The notes beneath the pieces are model-generated. The model did no database searches. It saw nothing but the letters and a program-made list of their open reading frames with translations, and was not told where the DNA came from. Positions 13,927 through 20,046 of a stretch of 20,046 nucleotides of DNA are shown piece after piece. This DNA is from G020354085 sp964629975 (GTDB taxonomy: Bacteria; Pseudomonadota; Gammaproteobacteria; Acidiferrobacterales; Sulfurifustaceae). Made by a program: the position numbers and the translations under genes. The stretch covers positions 1 through 20,046 of the forward strand of contig CAZVUN010000045.1 in assembly GCA_964629975.1 (NCBI GenBank), given 5' to 3'. Each line of letters opens with the position of its first letter. The first letter of the stretch is position 1.

Positions 13927-15633
13927 ATGAGCATGCCGCTGCGGGTCCTGCTGGTCGAGGACTCGGAAGACGACGCCATGTTGCTGTTGCGCGAGCTGCG
14001 CAGGGGCGGCTATGCGCCGCAGCACCGGCGCGTGGATTCGGCGGCGGATCTGGAAGGCGCGCTGGCCGACGGCCCCTGGGACATCGTCGTCACGGACCAC
14101 AACCTGCCGGGCTTCAGCTCGGCAGCCGCACTCGAAATCGTCAAGCGCTCCGGCACCGACCTCCCGGTGATCATCGTGTCCGGCTCGATCGGCGAGGACA
14201 TCGCGGTCGAGGCAATGAAGGGCGGCGCGCACGACTACATCATGAAGGACAACCTCGCGCGCCTGGTGCCAGCGATCGCGCGCGAGCTGCGCGAGGCGCA
14301 GACGCGCCAGGCCCACCGGCGCGCGCAGGAGACCATCCGGCATCTGGCCTTTCACGACGCGCTCACCGGGCTCGCCAACCGCCACGAGTTCGAGACGCGC
14401 GTCAAGCACGCGATCGAGGCGGTGCGTCACGGCGGGCAGCACGCGCTGCTGTACCTCGACCTCGACCAGTTCAAGATCATCAACGACACCTGCGGGCATA
14501 CCGCGGGCGATGAGCTGCTGCGCCAGCTGGCGGTTCTGCTCAAGCAGCCGATCCGCGACAACGACACGCTGGCGCGCCTTGGGGGCGATGAGTTCGGCGT
14601 GCTGCTCGCGCGCTGCTCGCTCGAGCAGGCGCAGAGCGTCGCCGAGCGCATGTTGCAGCTGGTGCGCGACTTCCGTTTTTCCTGGGCCGAGCGCACCTTC
14701 AATATCGGGGCGAGCATCGGGCTGGTCATGATCGCCGACCCCGGCCAGACGCTCACCGACCTGCTGCGCGCTGCCGACATGGCCTGCTACGCCGCCAAGG
14801 ACAAGGGGCGCAACCGCATTCATGTCTACCGCCCGGGCGATGCGGAGCTGCTGCGCCGCCACGGCGAGATGGAGTGGGTGGCGCACCTCAATGAGGCGCT
14901 GGCGCAGGAGCGCTTCGAGCTGCACCAGCAGCGCATCGTCGCACTCGCGCCGGACCGGGCCGCCGGGGCGTACCACGAGTTCCTGCTGCGCCTGAAGGAT
15001 ACGAACCAGCGGCTGATCCTGCCGGGTGCCTTCATTCCCGCGGCCGAGCGTTACAACCTCATGCCGCAGCTCGATCGCTGGGTCGTGCGTCACGCGCTCG
15101 GCTACCTCGCCGCGCAGCGCGCGCGCGGCGCCGCACGCATGGAGATGTGTTTTCTCAATCTGTCCGGCGCCACGGTGAGCGATGACGACTTCTTTCGCGA
15201 CGTGCGCCAGGCCTTGCAGCGCAGTGGTGTGCCACCCGCGATGATCTGTTTCGAGATCACCGAGACCGCGGCCATCGCCAACCTGCCGGGCGCACTTGAC
15301 TTCATCGGGCAGGCCAAGGGTCTCGGCTGCCGCATTGCGCTCGACGATTTCGGTGCCGGCCTGAGCTCGTTCTCCTATCTCAAGACCATTCCCGCCGACT
15401 ATCTCAAGATCGATGGCAGCTTCGTGCGCGACATGCTGGACGACCCGATGGACAGCGCGATCGTCGAGTCGGTGCAGCGCATCGCGCGCGTCGCGGGACT
15501 GCAGACCATCGCCGAATTCGTCGAATCCGACGCGATCCGCCAGCGTCTCGTGGAGATCGGCGTCGACTACGCGCAGGGTTACGGCATCCACCGCCCCGAG
15601 CCGCTCGCGCCACTCGCCGCCGCGCCGCCCTGA
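13927..15633 (+). CDS. Receiver-GGDEF-EAL cyclic-di-GMP turnover protein
   Basis: The protein is 568 residues; ATG 13927 is taken, ATG 13933 is possible. The receiver (about 5-125) has VEDSEDD, phospho-acceptor Asp57 in VVTDHNLPGFS and Lys in YIMKDN. The GGDEF domain (about 135-295) has an intact GGDEF (219-223) and the product-inhibition site RxxD (Arg210-Asp213) five residues before it. The EAL domain (about 310-560) has EFL at 351-353 instead of EAL, a common active variation. The other metal and catalytic positions are present: NLS, EITE, DDFGAG (Asp473-Asp474), LKIDGSF, AEFVE and QGYG. Both synthesis and breakdown of cyclic-di-GMP are therefore possible, with phosphorylation of Asp57 likely setting the balance. 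It is cytosolic, with no TM segments. It is the only recognisable output enzyme in the signalling island, directly behind the stand-alone receiver. Confidence 0.94.
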   Translation: MSMPLRVLLVEDSEDDAMLLLRELRRGGYAPQHRRVDSAADLEGALADGPWDIVVTDHNLPGFSSAAALEIVKRSGTDLPVIIVSGSIGEDIAVEAMKGGAHDYIMKDNLARLVPAIARELREAQTRQAHRRAQETIRHLAFHDALTGLANRHEFETRVKHAIEAVRHGGQHALLYLDLDQFKIINDTCGHTAGDELLRQLAVLLKQPIRDNDTLARLGGDEFGVLLARCSLEQAQSVAERMLQLVRDFRFSWAERTFNIGASIGLVMIADPGQTLTDLLRAADMACYAAKDKGRNRIHVYRPGDAELLRRHGEMEWVAHLNEALAQERFELHQQRIVALAPDRAAGAYHEFLLRLKDTNQRLILPGAFIPAAERYNLMPQLDRWVVRHALGYLAAQRARGAARMEMCFLNLSGATVSDDDFFRDVRQALQRSGVPPAMICFEITETAAIANLPGALDFIGQAKGLGCRIALDDFGAGLSSFSYLKTIPADYLKIDGSFVRDMLDDPMDSAIVESVQRIARVAGLQTIAEFVESDAIRQRLVEIGVDYAQGYGIHRPEPLAPLAAAPP

Positions 15634-15634
15634 A

Positions 15635-15649
15635 GGCCGGGGCCCGGCC
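15635..15649. repeat. GC hairpin after the cyclic-di-GMP gene
   Basis: GGCCGG (15635-15640), loop GGC, CCGGCC (15644-15649), beginning one base after the stop codon. It is a strong short stem but no T-tract follows, so it may be a transcript-end stabiliser rather than an intrinsic terminator. Confidence 0.4.
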
Positions 15650-15667
15650 GCGCGGGTGGCGGCCGAC

Positions 15668-15708
15668 TTGCCGCGCCCCGTCGCCCTGCGGTATATGGTC
15701 CGCCGGAC
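15668..15708 (+). promoter_or_regulatory. Candidate promoter with overlapping inverted repeat, upstream of the MDR oxidoreductase
   Basis: TTGCCG (15668-15673, four of six) and TATATG (15692-15697, four of six) are 18 bases apart, a sigma-70-like layout. A perfect inverted repeat GTCCG-C-CGGAC (15698-15708) lies immediately downstream of the -10, where a repressor would sit. Both are inferred from motif shape; no regulator gene for it is visible next door. Confidence 0.35.
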
Positions 15709-15776
15709 ACCCGGGGCACTCGCCGCTCTGGCAGGCGGGCGAGCGGCAGTGGCAGCCCCGCACGGGAGGAATTCGA

Positions 15777-16727
15777 ATGAGAGCCATCGCGTTGACGGCC
15801 TACGGCGGTCCCGAGCAGTTGCAGCTGATGGAGCTGCCGACACCGGTGCCGGCGGATGACGAGGTGCTGATCGAAGTTGTGTGCGCCGGCGTCAACCCGG
15901 TCGACTGGAAGATCCGCGAGGGCCGCCTCAAGGAGCGCATGCCCAACGCGTTCCCGCTCATTCCCGGCTGGGACGCCGCCGGCACGGTCGCGGCGGTGGG
16001 ACGCAACGTCAGCACGTTCAAAGGCGGCGAGCGCGTATTCGCCTACTGCCGCAAGCCGGTGATCCAGTGGGGCACGTATGCCGAGTACGTCACCATGGAC
16101 GCGGCACACGTGGCACCCATGCCCGCGAATCTCGACTTTGCGCAGGCCGCGGCGATCCCGCTCGCCGGCCTGACTGCCTGGCAGTCATTGTTCGACAGCG
16201 CCTGCCTCGATCGCGGCCAGCGCGTGCTGATCCATGCCGGCGCCGGCGGGGTCGGCAGTCTCGCGATCCAGCTGGCGCGTCATGTCGGCGCCACGGTCTA
16301 CACGACCGCCTCGGCCAGCAACCATGACTACGTGCGCTCGCTCGGCGCCGATCACGCCATCGACTACACACGCGAGGATTTCGTGGCGGCCATGCAGCGA
16401 CTCGTGCCCGACGGCGTGGACGTGGTGTACGACACGGTCGGCGGCGAGGTCTATCGCAGGAGCTACGCCGTGCTCAAGCGCGGCGGCTACCTCGTGTCGA
16501 TCCTGGAGCAGCCGGACGATGCGCTCATGGCGCACCACGGCGTGCGCGCCGGCTACGTGTTCGTGCGTCCCGACGGCGAGCAGCTCGGTGCCCTTGCCTA
16601 TCTCATCGAGACGGGCGCGGTACGCGCGCCGCAGATCGAGGAGCTGCCGCTCACGGACGCCGCCACTGCACAGGAGAAGAACCGCGCGCGCCACGTGCGC
16701 GGCAAGATCGTGCTGCGCATTCGCTGA
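15777..16727 (+). CDS. NADP-dependent MDR oxidoreductase, quinone-oxidoreductase (Qor)-like
   Basis: The ATG at 15777 has GGGAGGAATTCG upstream, an excellent ribosome binding site. The 316-residue protein is a medium-chain dehydrogenase/reductase: a GroES-like N-terminal fold (MRAIALTAYGGPEQLQL, CAGVNPVDWKIREGR, PGWDAAGTVAAVG), then a Rossmann domain with GAGGVG at 155-160 and LARHVGATVYTTAS. The zinc-binding Cys/His set of alcohol dehydrogenases is absent, which points to the zinc-free quinone reductase/enoyl reductase branch. Length fits the family. It probably reduces quinones or other enones with NADPH in the cytosol; the substrate is not predictable. It seems to be a single-gene transcript with its own promoter candidate and is not obviously tied to the signalling genes. 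Confidence 0.9.
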   Translation: MRAIALTAYGGPEQLQLMELPTPVPADDEVLIEVVCAGVNPVDWKIREGRLKERMPNAFPLIPGWDAAGTVAAVGRNVSTFKGGERVFAYCRKPVIQWGTYAEYVTMDAAHVAPMPANLDFAQAAAIPLAGLTAWQSLFDSACLDRGQRVLIHAGAGGVGSLAIQLARHVGATVYTTASASNHDYVRSLGADHAIDYTREDFVAAMQRLVPDGVDVVYDTVGGEVYRRSYAVLKRGGYLVSILEQPDDALMAHHGVRAGYVFVRPDGEQLGALAYLIETGAVRAPQIEELPLTDAATAQEKNRARHVRGKIVLRIR

Positions 16728-16797
16728 CGCCCAAGCCGCAGCCCCTCCCGAGGGCGGTGGGTGCGGCGCGGCCGGGCGCGCCTGCCCGCCTGTGCCG

Positions 16798-16803
16798 TAC
16801 AAT
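16798..16803 (+). promoter_or_regulatory. Candidate -10 element for truD
   Basis: TACAAT matches five of six -10 bases and stands out in GC-rich surroundings. No recognisable -35 is seen at the right distance. Transcription from here would begin near 16810, after ATG 16802, which favours ATG 16856 as the truD start. Confidence 0.35.
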
Positions 16804-16855
16804 GCACCCTTCGACCCGACATCCACCGGCAGCCGGTGCACCGTCCGAACGCCCC

Positions 16856-17938
16856 ATGTCACCCGACCCAGCGACTCGCTCGCTGCCGCGCACGGCGCCA
16901 CCGCCGATAACACGCGGCACCCTCCGCCGCGTTGCCGAGGACTTCGTGGTCGACGAGCAGCTCGGCTTCGAGCTGTCCGGCGCGGGCGAGCACGTATGGT
17001 TGCGGCTCAGCAAGCGCGCCATCAACACCGAGCAGCTGGCGCGCACACTGGCGCGTATCGCCGGCGTACCGGCGCGCGCGGTCGGCTATGCCGGTCTCAA
17101 GGACCGCCATGCCGTCACCCGCCAGTGGTTCAGTGTGCAGCTGCCGGGGCGCGAGGTGCCCGACTGGCAACGCGGGCTGCCCGATGGCGTCGAGCTGCTC
17201 GAGACCGTGCGCCACACGCGCAAGCTGCAAAAGGGTGCGGCGGCCGGCAACCGCTTCACCATCACCTTGCGCGACTGCATCGGCGCGCCTGAGGCGCTGG
17301 CACGCCGGCTCGCCACGATGGCGCAGCACGGCGTGCCCAACTATTTCGGCGAGCAGCGCTTCGGTCACGATGCCGGTAATCTCGCGCACGTGCGCGCGCT
17401 GTTCGCCGGGCGCGAGACCGTGCACGATCGCCACCGGCGCGGACTGTATCTCTCGGCGGCGCGCTCGCACCTGTTCAACGCAGTGCTGGCGCAACGCGTG
17501 CGCGACGGCACCTGGGGGCAGTTGCTCGATGGCGAGGCGGTGATGCTCGCGGGCAGCCGCAGCTTCTTCGCGGCTGCCCGCATCGATGCCACCCTGCGGG
17601 CGCGGCTCGCGCAGCATGACGTGCACCCAAGCGGACCGCTATGGGGGCGCGGTGAGCTGCCGACGCAGGGCGCGGTGCGCGCCCTGGAGGAGGCCGTCGC
17701 GGCGCACGAGGCGGAACTGGTACGCGGGCTGGCGGCCGAGGGCCTGCGCCAGGAGCGACGCCCGCTGCGGCTGTTGCCGCAGGCGCTCACCGCGCAGTGG
17801 GCGGATGCCGCGACCCTCGTCCTCAGTTTCGCGCTGCCCGCCGGCAGCTACGCCACCACGCTGTTGCGCGAGCTGGCCGATTATCACGATGCCACGCGCG
17901 AGCGGCCGCCGGTGGCCGCCGCCGCCGACAGGTCCTGA
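16856..17938 (+). CDS. truD: tRNA pseudouridine(13) synthase TruD
   Basis: From ATG 16856 the product is 360 residues, close to the about 350 of E. coli TruD; in-frame ATGs at 16802 and 16757 would only add Pro/Ala-rich residues. TruD isomerises uridine 13 in the D-arm of tRNA-Glu to pseudouridine. Signatures seen: RVAEDFVVDEQLGFELSG (the family EDFxVxE), GLKDRHAVTRQW with catalytic Asp83, RHTRKLQKGAAAGN, the strongly conserved VPNYFGEQRFG, LYLSAARSHLFN, and near the end LPAGSYATTLLREL. All are intact. The TRUD insertion domain sits in the middle (about 155-305). The next gene starts eight bases after the stop, so they are probably co-transcribed. No clear Shine-Dalgarno precedes the start. 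Confidence 0.95.
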   Translation: MSPDPATRSLPRTAPPPITRGTLRRVAEDFVVDEQLGFELSGAGEHVWLRLSKRAINTEQLARTLARIAGVPARAVGYAGLKDRHAVTRQWFSVQLPGREVPDWQRGLPDGVELLETVRHTRKLQKGAAAGNRFTITLRDCIGAPEALARRLATMAQHGVPNYFGEQRFGHDAGNLAHVRALFAGRETVHDRHRRGLYLSAARSHLFNAVLAQRVRDGTWGQLLDGEAVMLAGSRSFFAAARIDATLRARLAQHDVHPSGPLWGRGELPTQGAVRALEEAVAAHEAELVRGLAAEGLRQERRPLRLLPQALTAQWADAATLVLSFALPAGSYATTLLRELADYHDATRERPPVAAAADRS

Positions 17939-17946
17939 CCGCCGCC

Positions 17947-18897
17947 ATGGCCCCTTCCGACCGCCCCGGGTCGATTCTGCAGGTGGCAGTTGCCGTGGTG
18001 CAGCAGGACGACGGCCGCGTGCTGCTCGCCGAGCGACCGCCCGGCAAGCCGTGGGCCGGTTACTGGGAGTTTCCGGGCGGCAAGATCGAGACGGCGGAAA
18101 GTGCGCTGCAGGCGTTGACGCGCGAGCTGCACGAGGAGCTCGGTATCGAGGTCGATGCCGCGTTCCCGTGGTTGACGTACGAGCACCGCTACCCGCAGAT
18201 GGCTGTGCGCCTGCACTTCTTCCGCGTGCTCGCCTGGCACGGCACGCCCCAGGGGCGCGAGGGCCAGCGCGTGTCGTGGCAGAACCCCGCGGCGCTGCAG
18301 GTCGGTCCGTTGTTGCCGGCGAACGCCCGGGTCTTGCAGTCGCTCGGCCTGCCGCCGGTCTATGCCATCACCAACGCCCGCCGCTACGGCGTAACCGAGT
18401 TCATGGCGCGCCTCGAACGCGCATTGGATCGTGGCGTGCGCCTCCTGCAGGTGCGCGAGCCTGACATGAGCGCCGAGCAACTTGCAGAGTTTGTGCGCCA
18501 TGTGGTGGGCCTCGCCCACGCGCGTGGCGCGCGGGTGCTGGTCAACGGCGATGCCGCCATTGCCGAGCGCGCCGGCGCCGACGGCATGCACCTGCCGGCC
18601 CGGGAGCTCATGCAGCTGGGCGCGGCGCCGACGGCGCCGCTGTGGGCCGCCTCGTGCCACGACGCGGCCGAGCTGGCACGCGCCGCCGAGCTGGGCGCGA
18701 GCTTCGTGGTGTTGTCACCGGTATTGCCAACGCCGAGCCACCCGGGCGCACCGGGCATGGGCTGGGAGCGGTTCGCGCAACTGGTGCGCGACTATCCGCT
18801 GCCGGTCTATGCCCTGGGCGGGATGAAGCGCGAATTGCTAGCTACCGCGATGCGCCACGGCGCACACGGCGTGAGCTTGCTGAGCGGCATCTGGTGA
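17947..18897 (+). CDS. Nudix hydrolase (MutT-like) fused to thiamine-phosphate-synthase-like (ThiE/TenI) domain
   Basis: The ATG at 17947 gives 316 residues; the frame is open further upstream but that overlaps truD. Residues about 8-130 are a MutT-type Nudix domain: AVAVVQQDDGRVLLAERP, and a perfect Nudix box running from Gly45 to Ile67 (GKIETAE, then RELHEELGI) with the metal-binding RELxEE. Residues about 138-316 form a TIM-barrel of the ThiE/TenI family: VYAITNARRYG, LLQVREPDMS, VLVNGDAAIAERAGADGMHL, VVLSPVLPTPSH, YALGGM. Several ThiE signature residues differ (NGD for ND, HLPARE), so true thiamine-phosphate synthesis is uncertain. This fusion type is known from gammaproteobacteria, where the Nudix half is annotated as an 8-oxo-dGTP pyrophosphatase. 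The job of the second half is not settled by the sequence. Confidence 0.9.
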   Translation: MAPSDRPGSILQVAVAVVQQDDGRVLLAERPPGKPWAGYWEFPGGKIETAESALQALTRELHEELGIEVDAAFPWLTYEHRYPQMAVRLHFFRVLAWHGTPQGREGQRVSWQNPAALQVGPLLPANARVLQSLGLPPVYAITNARRYGVTEFMARLERALDRGVRLLQVREPDMSAEQLAEFVRHVVGLAHARGARVLVNGDAAIAERAGADGMHLPARELMQLGAAPTAPLWAASCHDAAELARAAELGASFVVLSPVLPTPSHPGAPGMGWERFAQLVRDYPLPVYALGGMKRELLATAMRHGAHGVSLLSGIW

Positions 18898-18947
18898 TTG
18901 CATGGCGGGGCGGACTTCGGCAGGCACGCCGCGCGCGGCGAGGACCG

Positions 18948-18956
18948 TGTTACCAT
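18948..18956 (+). promoter_or_regulatory. Extended -10-like element before the PsiE-family gene
   Basis: TGTTACCAT has the TG-N-TAnnnT form of an extended -10 promoter and lies about 44 bases before ATG 19000. No -35 match is evident, as expected for extended -10 promoters. Assigned by motif only. Confidence 0.35.
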
Positions 18957-18999
18957 CTTGCCGCGTATTGCGCACCGGGAAACCGCGGGAAGGCAGAAC

Positions 19000-19395
19000 A
19001 TGACCACACCCATAACCAAGCTGGGCCGCCGGGCACTGACAGTCGTTGAAGATGTCGGTCTGATCGTGATCGCCACCGCCACCGTCATCGCGTTCGGTCT
19101 GGAAGTGCTGATCATGATCGAGCAAGGGCGGGTCACGCTCGCCGACCTGCTACTGATGTTCATCTACCTCGAGGTGCTGACGATGGTCGGCCTGTACCTG
19201 TCGTCCGGTCAACTGCCGGTGCGCATGCCGTTGTATATCGGCATGGTGGCGCTGGCGCGCTATCTGGTGCTCGACATGAAGGAGATGGACGCCTGGCGGA
19301 TGCTCGCCGTGGCCGCTGCCGTCTTGCTTCTCGCCGCCGCCGTGCTGGTCATCCGCTACGGTCACGTGCGTTACCCCTACGGCCGGGAAGACTAG
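19000..19395 (+). CDS. PsiE-family small membrane protein (phosphate-starvation-inducible)
   Basis: The ATG at 19000 is preceded by GGGAAGGCAG, a good ribosome binding site. The product has 131 residues, about the length of PsiE (136 in E. coli). Four hydrophobic segments are visible: about 18-36 (VGLIVIATATVIAFGLEVLI), 48-66 (DLLLMFIYLEVLTMVGLYL), 75-90 and 102-120 (WRMLAVAAAVLLLAAAVLVI). The LGLIxIA..FIYLEVLTM pattern and the conserved MPLYIGMVALARYLVLD stretch fit the PsiE family. Family members are inner-membrane proteins induced by phosphate starvation; their biochemical role is not established. It is followed in the same direction by an NhaR-type regulator after 69 bases. No Pho box was recognised upstream. 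Confidence 0.85.
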   Translation: MTTPITKLGRRALTVVEDVGLIVIATATVIAFGLEVLIMIEQGRVTLADLLLMFIYLEVLTMVGLYLSSGQLPVRMPLYIGMVALARYLVLDMKEMDAWRMLAVAAAVLLLAAAVLVIRYGHVRYPYGRED

Positions 19396-19400
19396 GTCAT

Positions 19401-19443
19401 GCACGGCGGTCCTCTGAAGCGGCCGTGCGAGGGCAGCACGGCC
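19401..19443 (+). promoter_or_regulatory. Three-arm alternative hairpins between psiE-like gene and nhaR
   Basis: GCACGGC occurs at 19401-19407 and again at 19436-19442, with its complement GCCGTGC at 19422-19428 between them. The middle arm can pair with the first (14-base loop) or with the last, the latter extended to a perfect 8-bp stem GGCCGTGC/GCACGGCC (19421-19443) with a 7-base loop. It ends 21 bases before the nhaR ATG. It could be the psiE terminator (no T-tract) or an nhaR leader switch. Confidence 0.45.
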
Positions 19444-19464
19444 CGCGCGCGCCGGTGACCGTCG

Positions 19465-20046
19465 ATGGGCCAGCTCAACTACAACCACCTGCATTACTTC
19501 TGGGTGGTCGCAAAAAAGGGTTCGATTGCGCGCGCGGCCGAAACACTGTACCTCACGCCGCAGACCATCAGCGGCCAGCTGCGCACGCTCGAGGAAACCC
19601 TCGGTACCAAGCTATTCCGCAAGCACGGACGCGGGCTCGCGCTCACCGACAGCGGTGAGCTGCTGTTTCAGTATGCCGACGAGATGTTTCGCCTCGGTAC
19701 CGAGCTCGAGGGTGTGCTCACCGGGCGCAGCGGCGCGGGCGCGCACGCACTCAAGGTCGGGGTGGCCGATGCCGTGCCCAAGCTCATCGCCTATCGGCTG
19801 CTCGAGCCGGCGTTGCACCTGCGCGAGCCGGTGCGGCTCTCCATCCAGGAGGGCGGATTCGACGAGCTGCTCGCGCAGCTCGCCGTACACCGTCTCGATG
19901 TCGTGATCGCCGATGCGCCGCTGGCACCGGGCGCCAACGTGCGCGCCTTCAGCCATCCGCTCGGCGAGTGCGGCGTGACGTTTTTCGCCGCGCCGGCGCT
20001 CGCGCGCAAGCTCGCGCGCGGCGTGCCGCGCGCGCTGCACGAGGCG
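19465..20046 (+). CDS. nhaR: NhaR-type LysR-family regulator, N-terminal part
   Basis: The ATG at 19465 begins a frame that runs off the window end after 194 codons; full NhaR is about 300. Residues 4-62 are the LysR winged helix-turn-helix: LNYNHLHYFWVVAKKGSIAR, LYLTPQTISGQLRTLE, LGTKLFRKHGRGLALTDSG. LxYNHLxYFW and YLTPQTIxGQ are characteristic of NhaR, the sodium/proton-responsive activator of nhaA (and of osmC and pgaABCD in E. coli). The effector domain starts near residue 92 (LKVGVADAVPKLIAYRLL) and contains QLAVHRLDVVIADAP and GECGVTFF, again NhaR-like. No antiporter gene is in view; it may lie downstream. Only a weak ribosome binding site (GGTGACC) precedes the start, and a switchable hairpin leader lies just upstream. 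Confidence 0.9.
   Translation, partial: MGQLNYNHLHYFWVVAKKGSIARAAETLYLTPQTISGQLRTLEETLGTKLFRKHGRGLALTDSGELLFQYADEMFRLGTELEGVLTGRSGAGAHALKVGVADAVPKLIAYRLLEPALHLREPVRLSIQEGGFDELLAQLAVHRLDVVIADAPLAPGANVRAFSHPLGECGVTFFAAPALARKLARGVPRALHEA

Noticed and set aside
14971..14979. Loss of phosphodiesterase activity because EAL reads EFL
   Set aside because: The metal-binding Glu is kept, the second position varies in active EAL domains, and the other catalytic residues are present.
16757..16855. Upstream in-frame starts for TruD
   Set aside because: The added residues are Pro/Ala/Arg-rich and not part of TruD; a -10-like TACAAT overlaps ATG 16802.

Overview
The window is uniformly GC-rich DNA with genes packed tightly on the + strand. 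The gene content (red-type RuBisCO activase CbbX, TruD, NhaR, PsiE, a Nudix-ThiE fusion) suggests a gammaproteobacterial chemolithoautotroph, for example a Chromatiales- or Acidiferrobacter-like lineage. That placement is inferred from protein resemblance and order, not from a marker gene. A poly-G run followed by 21 Ns shows that this is a draft assembly.

Region 1 (1-2088) is the end of a carbon-fixation cluster. It holds the C-terminal half of CbbX, a small unrecognised helical protein, and a class II aldolase-fold protein fused to a C-terminal Dabb-like domain. The aldolase-fold protein has lost two of the three family zinc-ligand histidines and the catalytic aspartate, so its annotation as the Calvin-cycle aldolase is doubtful. 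Region 2 (2089-2860) is a 772-base gap with no convincing gene. It contains a 15-bp inverted repeat, several hairpins, and an AT-rich promoter-like island ahead of the next operon.

Region 3 (2861-15633) is the most interesting part: a signalling island of seven genes. The order is sensor kinase (6 TM + GAF + PAS), periplasmic binding protein (NMT1/SsuA-like), sensor kinase (periplasmic domain + PAS), a second periplasmic binding protein (family-1-like), sensor kinase (HAMP + four PAS), a stand-alone Rcp1-type receiver, and a REC-GGDEF-EAL protein. The first three genes are joined by GTGA stop/start overlaps. The three kinases share closely related phytochrome-type catalytic cores but have different sensor ends. 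No ABC permease or ATPase lies nearby, so the binding proteins look like ligand-sensing subunits for the kinases rather than transporter parts. The inferred circuit is: periplasmic ligands, binding proteins, paralogous kinases, receiver(s), cyclic-di-GMP level.

Region 4 (15634-20046) is ordinary housekeeping and stress genes: a Qor-like MDR oxidoreductase with an inverted repeat over its promoter candidate, truD, a Nudix-ThiE fusion, a PsiE-family membrane protein, and the start of an NhaR-type LysR regulator preceded by a leader with two mutually exclusive hairpins.
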